A DNA stretch of 64,000 nt from JAEMQF01 sp963850525 (GTDB lineage: Bacteria > Pseudomonadota > Gammaproteobacteria > Burkholderiales > Burkholderiaceae_C), in assembly GCA_963850525.1 (NCBI GenBank), contig CAWKLQ010000011.1:62001-126000 (forward strand), written 5' to 3'. A program made the translations under genes and the position numbers. Positions 34,701-47,363 of the stretch are shown here, in pieces. The notes beneath the pieces were generated by a model that was given only the letters and a program-made list of their open reading frames with translations, was not told the origin of the DNA and did not search any database. How positions within the stretch are numbered: position 1 is the stretch's first letter; each line of letters begins with the position of its first letter.

Positions 34701-36414
34701 CGCTGCTCGATGTCTTCACCGTCGTACCATTTGGGTTGGTCGTCGTGTTGACCGGCTGCGACGACAAACCCGTAAGAACAAAGGTATACCGCGTCGAGCT
34801 GACAATGCTTGCGACGGTCCCGACGCCATTCGTCATCAGGTTTGTGTTGTAGGCCGCTGGCGAGGCCCCCGAAATGATGACCTTGTCGCCCACCGCCAAG
34901 TTGTGGTTGTTGGTCGTGCGAACCTCTACGGTGCAGCTCCCGGAGGCATAGCCGCTGCAGGTGAAGCCTCGGTTGGTCAGGTTGGAGTTCGTGTTTGTTG
35001 GCCCCAGCGATTGATTGGTCCTTCCCCAGGTGGTCGGTGTCGTGTGGGTGGTGGTCGTGGTGTCAACAATGTCCCGGCTTTGCGGTGTGTTGTCGGCGGT
35101 GACCACGGTCGTGGTGGTTTCCGCCCAACTTTCCGCCGTCGTCACCGTCGTCGTGGTTCCATCGAACATCGGCCTTGCAGCGGTGCCGTCCTGCTGACCC
35201 ACTGCTGTGTTGTTAAGGTCCACCGCCGCATTCGACGTGGCGCTCAAGTTGTTCCAGTAACCGTCCGTCGACAGGATGTTGAAGTTCTTTTGGCACGAGT
35301 ACTGAACGGGGTCGTAGGTCTGACCACTGCCCCTCTTGGCGAAGTACTGCCCGACCCTCGACAAAGCGCCTCGCAATGGCGTGCCGGTCACCGTACTCAC
35401 CGAGAAGAGCTTGGTGTAGAAGTCGAGCTTGTGCCCGGCTCCAAAATCGGCGACGTCGAGAAAGTAGCCGCCGGTGACGCCTGCGGTATTGATCGTCGTG
35501 AACCCGACCCGGTACTTGTCGTCGATGCCCTTGAATGCCAAGCTGATGCCCGACCTCATCATCAAGAGGCGATCGCTGTAGTGCGCCTTCCAGTTGGCAT
35601 AGTTCTGCCGCTCATCGCTGGAAGATGGCCCCGAAGTGGCCGACGGTATCTTCTTCGTGAAGACCGCACTGCCGCTGCTGATGCTGGTCTGGCACTCGGT
35701 GTAGAACGCATTCGAGATGACGCCCGAACTGTTGTAGGTCCAGTTCATCTTTGGCTCGGTGCCCGTATACAGGTAGTAGTAGGGACGGGCGTCGCCCTTC
35801 CCGACGGTCGGAGTCACCAAGGGACCGCTGCCTGATGTTGTGGTGACGTTGACTGTCAATGCGTCGATCGCGCTGTTCCACGCCGTGACCGTACCCAGCA
35901 TCCAATTCGACAAGTTGCCGCTGTCGCCGTACAGCATCACCGTCTCCCCCACCGAGTAGGCGCCGTTGTTTCCGCCATTGGTCGTGACGAGATGGCTGCC
36001 CGTACCCACCGTCGGCGCTGCCGAGAGGATGCCGCGGGTGCCGTTGAACAGGCTGGTGTCCAGGTTGACCACCGAGAGGCTTCCTGCAGCCTTCGGGGCA
36101 CCGGTTGAGTCGACTGGCAATGTATAGGTGGTGTCGGGGTTGTAGGCAATGCCATTGCACTGCGCCGACCAGTAGCCGAACCTGCTCGAGCTCGACATGT
36201 CGTCGGGCATGAATTTATAGTCCATCGATCCCGAGTCGTCGAGCGTGAACATCAGGTTCGGCTTGACTGCCGTCGACGATGAAGTGAAGAGCGGTGCCGA
36301 GGCAATGTCGGTGTCGGCGGCTCGGGCATGGGTGCCGGGCAGGGCCAATACAAGGCCAAGACTGACGAATGCAATGCGGTGCCTGCCGCTCAGGATACGA
36401 GTCGAGTTGCGCAT
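31759..36414 (-). CDS. pilY1: Type IV pilus tip adhesin / assembly factor PilY1 (PilC)
   Basis: A 1551-residue exported protein. A signal peptide ends at ARAADTD near residue 32. A von Willebrand A-like region follows, with MIDAS motif DDSGSM (D59, S61, S63). The C-terminal third (about 1050-1480) is the PilY1 beta-propeller with repeats such as VYVAANDGMLHAIDATTGEE, LLDGAPTVGDIY and YYAGDLLGNVWRFDIDN. Between them, about 400-770 is unusually rich in Thr and Val. PilY1 caps the pilus with the minor pilins, primes assembly and senses surfaces. At 1551 residues it is longer than the roughly 1160-residue Pseudomonas protein. Confidence 0.93.
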   Translation of the reverse strand: MRNSTRILSGRHRIAFVSLGLVLALPGTHARAADTDIASAPLFTSSSTAVKPNLMFTLDDSGSMDYKFMPDDMSSSSRFGYWSAQCNGIAYNPDTTYTLPVDSTGAPKAAGSLSVVNLDTSLFNGTRGILSAAPTVGTGSHLVTTNGGNNGAYSVGETVMLYGDSGNLSNWMLGTVTAWNSAIDALTVNVTTTSGSGPLVTPTVGKGDARPYYYLYTGTEPKMNWTYNSSGVISNAFYTECQTSISSGSAVFTKKIPSATSGPSSSDERQNYANWKAHYSDRLLMMRSGISLAFKGIDDKYRVGFTTINTAGVTGGYFLDVADFGAGHKLDFYTKLFSVSTVTGTPLRGALSRVGQYFAKRGSGQTYDPVQYSCQKNFNILSTDGYWNNLSATSNAAVDLNNTAVGQQDGTAARPMFDGTTTTVTTAESWAETTTTVVTADNTPQSRDIVDTTTTTHTTPTTWGRTNQSLGPTNTNSNLTNRGFTCSGYASGSCTVEVRTTNNHNLAVGDKVIISGASPAAYNTNLMTNGVGTVASIVSSTRYTFVLTGLSSQPVNTTTNPNGTTVKTSSSVGYCPAGRGLLTSTPQTGNGSTVSTTSDHSTLTEHRTSDREVTTTTVVTPYTRTTVSVNGVLTVNPAGTPGSSTTTVNTVASTFVPGATTGPVPSTSSTPAVVSQPSSWTSGTAVTSCATVAPAVVATQTGSGTEVLAVASPVNMIGTWANDVAGAGTISTVGPNTVKGTVAASPSTVTTGGSTDSLADVAMYYYKTDLRDDASLGNCTGALGTNVCNNNVAPKGNDVATWQHMTTYTLGLGLSGLLKYDKNYLSQASGDYHDLKQGTKDWPVPGSSKEAENIDDLWHAAVNGRGQYFSATDPTSLATSLNSALASIAEVVGSGSAAAASNLQPVEGDSTQFVALYVSAKWTGDLLAYPMDPKTGARGATHTWSAKQKLDARVAAGTARTIKYFKKDVTGNTGQLRDFTHANLTTDTINAHVDNACSKSPVLSQCADLAAAVTSTAADLAADPGNATKVAAAANAVAALAGANSGVEMVSWLRGGSRSYYRTRDGILGDIIGGAPVYVRKPQFKYTENSYGSFVSSKAGRTATVYVAANDGMLHAIDATTGEEKWAYMPSAVLPKLYRLADKSYEGNHQYLLDGAPTVGDIYVPGSPGAWKTILVGGQGAGGRSYYALDITDPENPVALWEFSHTNLGLTYGNPVITKRTNGTWVVAFTSGYNNNVGAGDGNGHLFVVDANTGAELLTIPTYTSGATPAGTPSTPSGLSNLNVWIDLEIDNTGKRYYAGDLLGNVWRFDIDNVTLPYQSALLLANVQAGSPAAPQPITSQIALGEVTQSGNKYTVLYFGTGKYLGTSDLSNQAQQSVYGIKDSLAATGLGDVRSGGTLVAQTLTTTTDGAGARIKTVTKNAVNWSAKNGWYVDLNTPGERVNIAPLILFNTLAVAANIPIDDACTVGGESYILSLDIATGGSATSGSTLAGVWIGNSLLVGLSGLTLDGGKGTTVVKGTTSTGGDVQGNIQGGGLSPGSTRRTSWREIVN

Positions 36415-36456
36415 ATTCAGGCTCCCTGCCTTTGTTTGCCGCGCTGTGGCGTGCGG

Positions 36457-37128
36457 CTAGAAGTGAACGATCGTTTCGGTGTAGCTGACCGTATTGCGAG
36501 CGCCCACCGTTCGAACAATGATTCGGTAGTACGGACTGGTCGAGACGGGGTCTGGGTTGTGTTTCCCGACCTTGATTTCCCCGTGCTGTGGTGAGATCGA
36601 TACCGTCGCCGAGGCCGGCTTTGCGCATGTATTGGTTCCGCTCACCGCTTCGGCCTTTTGACACAGGCGAGCGATCACATAGCGCGAACTGTTGCCGTTG
36701 GCTTCGATCGGGGGGGAAGATGGCAGCAGCGTGCAACCCGCAAAAGTACCCGCGATCGCATAGGCACATCCGTCGCTGTCCCAATTCACCAGGCCCAGCT
36801 TGTTCGCGGCTGTCGTGGTCCGCCCGGTGGGGTCCAGGGTGTCCAGCGAAGACGCGTAGTATCCGGATCCCGGATTGTCGGCATCGAGGCTGGCCGCGGT
36901 GGTGAGAATCCATGTGATTGCCGCTTCCGTCGCCCGACTGCTTGCGCTGGTGGCGTCCTGTTTGAATCCCAAATTCCCGATCACCAATGCGCTCGTGTTC
37001 ACCGAGCGCACCAACGCGACACCAGCCAGGGAAAGCGCGGCGAGCGCGAGCAAGGCGAACAGGAGCGACATCCCGCGATGGCGCTTGCGGTTCGAATGAG
37101 TGACTTCAATGGCGTGATCAATGTTCAT
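36457..37128 (-). CDS. pilX: Minor pilin PilX
   Basis: A 223-residue pilin-like protein. The prepilin peptidase site is RHRG|MSLL (G19/M20). The N-terminal helix (LLFALLALAALSLAGVALVRS) lacks the usual Glu at mature position 5, as in other PilX/GspK-like tip proteins. The remainder carries paired cysteines typical of pilin head domains. It forms part of the tip-priming complex with PilV, PilW, FimT and PilY1. It lies 42 bases upstream of pilY1. Confidence 0.85.
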   Translation of the reverse strand: MNIDHAIEVTHSNRKRHRGMSLLFALLALAALSLAGVALVRSVNTSALVIGNLGFKQDATSASSRATEAAITWILTTAASLDADNPGSGYYASSLDTLDPTGRTTTAANKLGLVNWDSDGCAYAIAGTFAGCTLLPSSPPIEANGNSSRYVIARLCQKAEAVSGTNTCAKPASATVSISPQHGEIKVGKHNPDPVSTSPYYRIIVRTVGARNTVSYTETIVHF

Positions 37129-37172
37129 TTGAGCTTCGTCCTACGCGGCGACCAGCAACTTGAGCCGTGAAA

Positions 37173-38303
37173 CTAGAGACGTGTCCAAAGCATGTTGCGC
37201 AGTGGGACGATCGTGTCGAACTGCTTGTATCGGTAGTGTTTCCAATCGGTGAGGTGGTCGACCTTCAAGGGCAGGCACATGCTCGTGCCACACGCTGAGG
37301 GCGCCGTTCCAGGTGGAGCGATGGACGTCGCTGGCGTAGAGCCGACGTCCCATCGAGGATTGGCTTGCGTGACTTCCTCTTGCTCGTACTGACCACTGCG
37401 GGCAACGACGACGATGCGGATCGCGATCACCTGCTTCCAGCCAGCATTCGTGGTCGGCGTCGTGTCGTCATAGGAGTCGACGTCTCCGTCCGCATCGACA
37501 TCTTTGCCGTACAGCGCTCGCATGTTGACGATGTCCGGTTGAATATCGCTCGGGGGGGGCAGCGCATTCGGAGTGCTGGTGTTGAAGCTTTGAAGCTGAA
37601 GGGTCGTGCCTGAAATCTGGTAGGTGCTGTCGATCAGATTTCCGAGATTGACGAGAACACTGCCCTCCGGATAGGCGATATTCGGCTTGCCGGGTTCGTT
37701 CCAAAGCGCCACGTTGTCCGCGCGTTCGATTGATATTCCGGCTGGTTCTGCTGTCGCCTGAAAGACCCAGCAGGGCTGAGTGGCGTCAATGGCCACCAAT
37801 GCGAGGTCGTCTTTCCTGAACCCAAGAGAAGCACTCACCAGAAACGTCGTAGCGCCGGCGGCATAACCTGGCGACACCCGCGTGGGCACCGAGTAGCTGG
37901 TTTTCGAGCTCGCGAGGACTCGAATGGCGTCACCCACGCTGCCCAATGGGCGGTCGGCCTCTTTGGTGATCTGGACCGGTACCAGAGCCGCAGCGAACGC
38001 CGCCGGCTTTGCACCGTTGTATCTCGCTTCGATCGGGCAGCCCACGATGTTGGGGCTGCTTGTCAGTCCGTACCCTGCCATTTCGAGGTCGCGCTGAAGG
38101 GCATACAAGGCAAGTGCGCCGTTGACCTGCGCATCCGAACCACCCGTGGTCGTGCGTTTTTGCCCCTCGGAGAAGAGCATGACTTGCGAAATCACAATGA
38201 CAGCAAGCAAGCCAATCAGCATGCCGACCATCAGTTCGACCAAGGTCACGCCGCGCTGCATTGCCGCCGCCGGCTCAGTGGGATAGCTTGAGAGTTGCTG
38301 CAT
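37173..38303 (-). CDS. pilW: Minor pilin PilW
   Basis: A 376-residue prepilin, the largest of the minor pilins, with cleavage site MQRG|VTLVELMVG (G18/V19) and the conserved Glu5 of mature pilins. The long head domain has the features of PilW/GspJ-like proteins, including DAQVNGALALYALQRDLEMAGYG. The ATG two bases after the pilV stop was chosen because it yields a short leader peptide; the open frame extends 28 codons further upstream inside pilV. Confidence 0.9.
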   Translation of the reverse strand: MQQLSSYPTEPAAAMQRGVTLVELMVGMLIGLLAVIVISQVMLFSEGQKRTTTGGSDAQVNGALALYALQRDLEMAGYGLTSSPNIVGCPIEARYNGAKPAAFAAALVPVQITKEADRPLGSVGDAIRVLASSKTSYSVPTRVSPGYAAGATTFLVSASLGFRKDDLALVAIDATQPCWVFQATAEPAGISIERADNVALWNEPGKPNIAYPEGSVLVNLGNLIDSTYQISGTTLQLQSFNTSTPNALPPPSDIQPDIVNMRALYGKDVDADGDVDSYDDTTPTTNAGWKQVIAIRIVVVARSGQYEQEEVTQANPRWDVGSTPATSIAPPGTAPSACGTSMCLPLKVDHLTDWKHYRYKQFDTIVPLRNMLWTRL

Positions 38304-38305
38304 GA

Positions 38306-38734
38306 TCAGTTGAACGCGATGGTGGTCAGCGTTGTGTAGGTATGGGTGCCTTCGTTCGGCTGCGTCCAAGTGATCTTCACCTCCCATCCCTCAGGCTTGA
38401 GTTCAATCAAGGCTGCGCCTGCAGGAAGGACGTCGGCCACCTTTGCCGACCACTCACTGCAGCGGGCGTAGCCGGCGCAATTTGCAGTCGCGTAGCTGCC
38501 CAAGTTGAGAGGTGCGTCTGCCCACATCGTGCCGACCAACTGTTGCGCCAAGAACGCGGCGTCGGCACGGTACTTCGCCGTGCTCTGCGCCTTCGTCATT
38601 GCCGCCTGCAGGCCCACAAGGCCGAGCACGCCGAACGCGAAGATCAACAAGGCCACAAGTGCCTCGATGAGCATGAAGCCGCGCTGCGTGCCGACGCGCC
38701 CAATCGACTGTTTTCCCTGAGCTTTTTTGTTCAT
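38306..38734 (-). CDS. pilV: Minor pilin PilV
   Basis: A 142-residue prepilin with leader ending TQRG|FMLIEALVA (G19/F20, Glu5 present) and a helix FAFGVLGLVGLQAAMTKAQ that is typical of PilV. A single cysteine pair (NCAGYARC) is visible in the head. It is tightly packed between fimT (seven bases) and pilW (two bases), so these genes are translationally linked. Confidence 0.9.
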   Translation of the reverse strand: MNKKAQGKQSIGRVGTQRGFMLIEALVALLIFAFGVLGLVGLQAAMTKAQSTAKYRADAAFLAQQLVGTMWADAPLNLGSYATANCAGYARCSEWSAKVADVLPAGAALIELKPEGWEVKITWTQPNEGTHTYTTLTTIAFN

Positions 38735-38741
38735 ATTGATC

Positions 38742-39350
38742 TCAGCACTTGCGCGGGTCATTGACGTCGGTGACTTTGATGTCGCAAAGCCGCACCGTGC
38801 CCCCTGTCCCAACCAGGACTCGAAGGGCGCGATAGTCACCCCCTGACGTTTCGTTGTCGATATCGATCAAGGCCAGTGGAGCCACGTCAGCGACGCGGCC
38901 AAAGGCACTGAAAGTGACCGTACTCGCTGCGGTTGCGCCGTCGACCTGCTTGCCGGCGACCACGACTCTTCGCGCCCCGGAACCGCCTGCCGCCTTGTCG
39001 ACAATGAGTGCAGCTGTCTGCATCGGCGCACCTGAACAGGCGCCTGCCGGGTCGTTGACGCTCGCCACCCAGGAAACACCTGTGGCAGACAAGGCGCAAC
39101 TGTCGTCCAGTACGGCCGGGTCCGTGACTGACACCAATGAGAAGCGGACGGGCCGGTTCATCCGAACCGCCTCAGCTCGCGCTCGGTTCAGCCCCGCGTA
39201 GATCGACTGCGCGGTATTGCGCACGTTTGTGTTGGAGATCCAGGTACTGATGCTTGGCCCAGCGGCGACGACCAGCAGGCCCAGTACGACGAAGACGACG
39301 ACCAGTTCGATGAGAGTGACACCGCGCTGCCAAGTGCGGGAGTTCAGCAT
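38742..39350 (-). CDS. fimT: Minor pilin FimT/GspH family
   Basis: A 202-residue prepilin with a ten-residue leader, TWQRG|VTLIELVVVF (G10/V11), and the GspH/FimT pattern RNTAQSIYAGLNRARAEAVRMNRPV after the helix. FimT-type proteins act in pilus priming and, in some species, DNA binding during uptake. The start overlaps the upstream pilin stop by seven bases. The open frame extends upstream, but only this ATG gives a proper leader. Confidence 0.88.
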   Translation of the reverse strand: MLNSRTWQRGVTLIELVVVFVVLGLLVVAAGPSISTWISNTNVRNTAQSIYAGLNRARAEAVRMNRPVRFSLVSVTDPAVLDDSCALSATGVSWVASVNDPAGACSGAPMQTAALIVDKAAGGSGARRVVVAGKQVDGATAASTVTFSAFGRVADVAPLALIDIDNETSGGDYRALRVLVGTGGTVRLCDIKVTDVNDPRKC

Positions 39351-39832
39351 TCGTCGCCTTTCGCCGCCCAGCAAGTCTTGGCTACTGCGGAACCTTTGAA
39401 GCTGGTGGTGGTCTGCGTACCGCTTTGATTGACCGTGTAGACATGGCCCACCGCCGCCCCAGCGCTCCCGGTGGCCGTGATGGTGTACTGCTGCCCGACC
39501 GGCACCGTGACTGGCAGCGCGCACGCGTAGTTAAAGTACTTCTTGTTTGTGGGCGAAAAATTTGCCCATGTCGGACCCGCGGCAATGTCAGCGCAGGCAG
39601 CAGTCCCGTAGTTGCGGTTGTCCTGGTAGTACTGCTCCATCTTGATGCGGTAGTCCGACAACTGCGTGAACGATTCGGGCAGTTGACCGCGGCGCACGTA
39701 GTCGGTATAGGCCGGAATCGCCACAGAAGAGATGATCGCGACGATCGCGATCGTCACCATGAGTTCGATCAGCGTGAAGCCGCCGCTGCGGAAACGCGAC
39801 GAACCTCGAGCAGTAGAAATCCGGTATGACAT
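39344..39832 (-). CDS. pilE: Type IV pilin, PilE family
   Basis: A 162-residue pilin. Leader cleavage is predicted at RSGG|FTLIELMVT (G18/F19), and the mature helix (IAIVAIISSVAIPAYTDYVRRGQ) is the standard assembly helix. The segment RIKMEQYYQDNRNYG is shared by PilE-like pilins. A C-terminal cysteine pair (AKTC..GDEC) closes the D-loop. It is the promoter-proximal gene of the minor-pilin operon and may be a minor or an alternative major pilin. AAGGA lies five bases before the ATG. Confidence 0.87.
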   Translation of the reverse strand: MSYRISTARGSSRFRSGGFTLIELMVTIAIVAIISSVAIPAYTDYVRRGQLPESFTQLSDYRIKMEQYYQDNRNYGTAACADIAAGPTWANFSPTNKKYFNYACALPVTVPVGQQYTITATGSAGAAVGHVYTVNQSGTQTTTSFKGSAVAKTCWAAKGDEC

Positions 39833-40171
39833 GGCCGTCCTTAGTCTGAGTCGTTCGCGCTGATTCGGTCTCGCGCCACTTTGGCTTGAGCGGATTCTGC
39901 GGACGATGGTCTCGCGGCGCTGTGCAAAAGTGCGCACATCGCGACCCCCCTCTGACGGATGGGGCCAATGGCGAGGACGAACGGTTGCGCGGCGAGAGGC
40001 CGCCGCGTGGCACATGCGCACCGACGTGTCACAGCGGTGCGCGCCGTGCAAGCACACGTTGCAGCGCGTGTTCAGTTGTTTAGCTCGAACTCTCGAGCGG
40101 CCACTCGCCCGCGGGCGCGGGGCCTGCGGCTTTGGATGCGCGCCTCGCGTCGCGAGGGCGACCGATCGGGT
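39833..40171. other. Intergenic region upstream of pilE and downstream of gltD
   Basis: About 340 bases without a supportable gene. It must contain the promoter of the minor-pilin operon and the gltD 3' end. On the minus strand a candidate with -12-like TTGCA around 39917-39933 lacks the invariant GG at -24, so I do not call it a sigma-54 promoter. No intrinsic terminator was seen. Confidence 0.5.
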
Positions 40172-41654
40172 TCAGCGAGGCAGGCTGCTGTGTCCCATCA
40201 GGAATTCATCGGCAGCGTGGGCCGCCTGCCGCCCTTCGCGAATCGCCCAGACCACGAGCGACTGCCCACGGCGCATGTCGCCCGCGGCGAATACCTTTTC
40301 GAGCACTGGTCGCGTAGCCGCCTCGAACGTCAGTAGATGCGCGGGCGTTGCCGCGTGGGTCTCTCTCGACGGCAAAGGAATCGAGCACGCTCCCTACGGG
40401 AGCGATGAAACCCATCGCCAACAGCACCAGGTCCGCGGGTATCGTCTTCTCGCTCCCGGCCACTTCCGTCATCTTCCCGCCCTGCCACTGCACTTGTACG
40501 GTCTTGAGCGCCTTGACCTTGCCCGCCTTGCCGTCGTCCTGGTCGCCGATGAATTCCTTGGTCGCGATCGCGAATTCGCGCTCACACCCTTCTTCGTGGC
40601 TCGACGAGGTGCGCAGCTTGATCGGCCAATAGGGCCAGACGAGAGGCTTGTCTTCATGCTCGGGAGGCATGGGCAGGAGTTCGAACTGCGTCACACTTTT
40701 CGCGCCGTGTCGATTGCTCGTGCCCACGCAGTCGCTGCCGGTGTCGCCGCCGCCGATCACGATCACGTGTTTGCCGTCGGCGCGCAGTTGATTCGCCACC
40801 TTGGCGCCGCCGTTGACTCGGTTTTGCTGCGGCAGGAATTCCATGGCGAAATGCACGCCGTCGAGATTGCGTCCCGGCACGGGCAAGTCTCGCGATTGCT
40901 CGGCGCCACCGCACAGCAGCACCGCTTCGAACTGCTCGTTCAATTGCGCAGCGCTGACGCTTTGCGTGGCCAGGTTCGTCACTTTGCTCGCGGCGGGTAA
41001 CTCGCCGACCAGCACGCCGGTGCGGAACTGCACACCTTCGGCTTGCATTTGTTCGACACGCCTGTCGATGTGCGACTTCGCGAGTTTGAAGTCGGGGATG
41101 CCGTAGCGCAGCAGGCCGCCGATCGCGTCGTTCTTCTCGAACACGGTCACGGCGTGGCCGGCGCGGGCCAGCTGCTGTGCGGCGGCCAGGCCGGCCGGAC
41201 CTGAGCCGACGATTGCCACGCGCTTGCCGGTGGCATGTTTCGCGGGACGGGGTTGGACCCAACCTTCTTGCCAGGCGCGGTCGATGATCGCGTGTTCGAT
41301 GCTCTTGATTCCCACCGCGTCATCATTGACGTTGAGCGTGCACGCGGCTTCGCAAGGCGCCGGGCAGATGCGTCCGGTGAACTCCGGGAAATTGTTCGTC
41401 GAATGCAGGACCTCGATGGCATTGCGCCAGTCGCCGCGGTAGACGAGGTCGTTGAAGTCCGGGATGATGTTGTTCACCGGGCAGCCGCTGTTGCAAAACG
41501 GCGTCCCGCAATCCATGCAGCGCGCGCTCTGGATTTTCGCCTCGTCTTGCTTTAGCGTGATGACGAATTCGTCGTAGTTCTTGACCCGCTTCGCGACAGG
41601 CTCGTAGCCTTCTTCGAGCCGCGCGTATTCCATGAAACCGGTGACTTTTCCCAT
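40172..41654 (-). CDS. gltD: Glutamate synthase small subunit, with an apparent 1-base frameshift near the 3' end
   Basis: GltD passes NADPH electrons through FAD and 4Fe-4S clusters to GltB. The N-terminal cysteine cluster (CMDCGTPFC..GCPVNN and CPAPCEAAC) and both dinucleotide sites (AIVGSGPAGLAAAQQL, VIGGGDTGSDCVG) are intact. Around 40296-40304 the reading frame breaks: the uninterrupted frame ends in unrelated Arg-rich residues at 40206. The +1 frame carries the expected GltD ending KVFAAGDMRRGQSLVVWAIREGRQ and terminates at 40172. Removing one base restores 493 residues, near the usual length. It may be a sequencing or assembly error or a true mutation. It follows gltB by 32 bases. Confidence 0.9.
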
Positions 41655-41686
41655 GCTGTTTTTCTCGTTCGTCCTCTGCGGTGCGC

Positions 41687-46474
<4,788 letters not shown>

Positions 46475-46557
46475 GGCAACTCTCCGAGAACATCATTCGA
46501 GACGGCTTGGAGAATACTGCGCCGCAGCAAATCGCTCAAGGAAAATTTGCCTTGGTA

Positions 46558-46607
46558 TGTCCCCAATTAATTCGGCAGGAGACGCAGTGCCAGATTATTT
46601 GGGGACA
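46558..46607. repeat. Inverted repeat at the 3' end of the RAYT-like gene
   Basis: TGTCCCCAA (46558-46566) and TTGGGGACA (46599-46607) are perfect nine-base inverse arms around a 32-base centre, and TTAAT/ATTAT continues the similarity inward. The last codons and stop of the RAYT-like gene lie within the right arm. Palindromes of this GTCCCC type are often found beside RAYT-family transposase genes. Confidence 0.65.
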
Positions 46608-47326
46608 GAACGATCGACATTGGAAGTCTGATCGACAGGCTGGTTTGCTGCCGGGCGGCCGCGCTTCGCGGGCCGAACACGGCGCTTTGAGAGTTGGGCC
46701 ATGGCATCAGCAAATGTCGGGGACCCCACGGCCCATCCGCGGCGCGCCGCCCCCTCCAAGACGTCGACCCGCGCCTGCGCAAGCGGCACCCGAAGCAGTC
46801 GTTCGCAGGCCACTTCGCGCTCGAAAGGCGTATTGCCCAGTGCCCACAGCTGCGGGTGATCGGCAAGCCCGGCGATTGCCCTGTGCCCAGTGTGATGGGC
46901 CGCGCTGGACCAGGGCCATTCGTCGGCACGCTCCACCAGCCCGAGCTGCACCGGCGCGGCCTCGACAAAACGCAAGCACTCGATGAAGTGCGCGTCGGCG
47001 TCGATCACTGCGGCGTGGAAACGGCCGTCCCACAGTCCGCCGCTTCTCTGGTGGCGCCGGTTGTAGGCAGAGACGAAGCGGCGACCGGCCGCTTGCAGCA
47101 GCGTGCCCAGGGCGGCGGCATGGCGCGGCGTGACCAGCATACGCACCTGCGTAGGCAACAGGGCGAAGGCGTGGAGGTCAACGCGGGCCCTCGCAGCGGC
47201 ATCGCGCAAGTGCGCAAGGTAGGTCTGACTGTCCGCAGCGTCGGCGAGCACGGCCTCAGCGCCATGCGCGCGCTGAATCACCAGGTGCGCTTGACCGGCA
47301 ATGCACAGTCGCGCCAATCGGGCCAT
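46595..47326 (-). CDS. REP-associated tyrosine transposase-like (RAYT, Y1_Tnp) protein
   Basis: A 243-residue protein of the IS200/RAYT superfamily, recognised from MARLARLCIAGQAHLVIQR, FVSAYNRRHQRSGGLWDGRF and the later VERADEWPWSSAAHHTG stretch. Active members have a HUH motif (typically NHVHLL) that binds metal. The equivalent here reads TQVRML, so both histidines are lost and single-strand DNA cleavage is unlikely by the standard mechanism. A good AGGAGAG ribosome-binding site supports the start. The last residues (SVPK) are encoded in an inverted repeat. It stands between aroB and gltB on their strand. Confidence 0.82.
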   Translation of the reverse strand: MARLARLCIAGQAHLVIQRAHGAEAVLADAADSQTYLAHLRDAAARARVDLHAFALLPTQVRMLVTPRHAAALGTLLQAAGRRFVSAYNRRHQRSGGLWDGRFHAAVIDADAHFIECLRFVEAAPVQLGLVERADEWPWSSAAHHTGHRAIAGLADHPQLWALGNTPFEREVACERLLRVPLAQARVDVLEGAARRGWAVGSPTFADAMAQLSKRRVRPAKRGRPAANQPVDQTSNVDRSVPK

Positions 47327-47363
47327 GCGCGCAACTCTCCTCGGGAGCCTGGTTCGAATTTCG

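Noticed and set aside
39905..39940. Possible sigma-54 promoter for pilE
   Set aside because: A -12-like TTGCA is present on the minus strand, but the -24 element lacks the invariant GG, so it does not meet the consensus.
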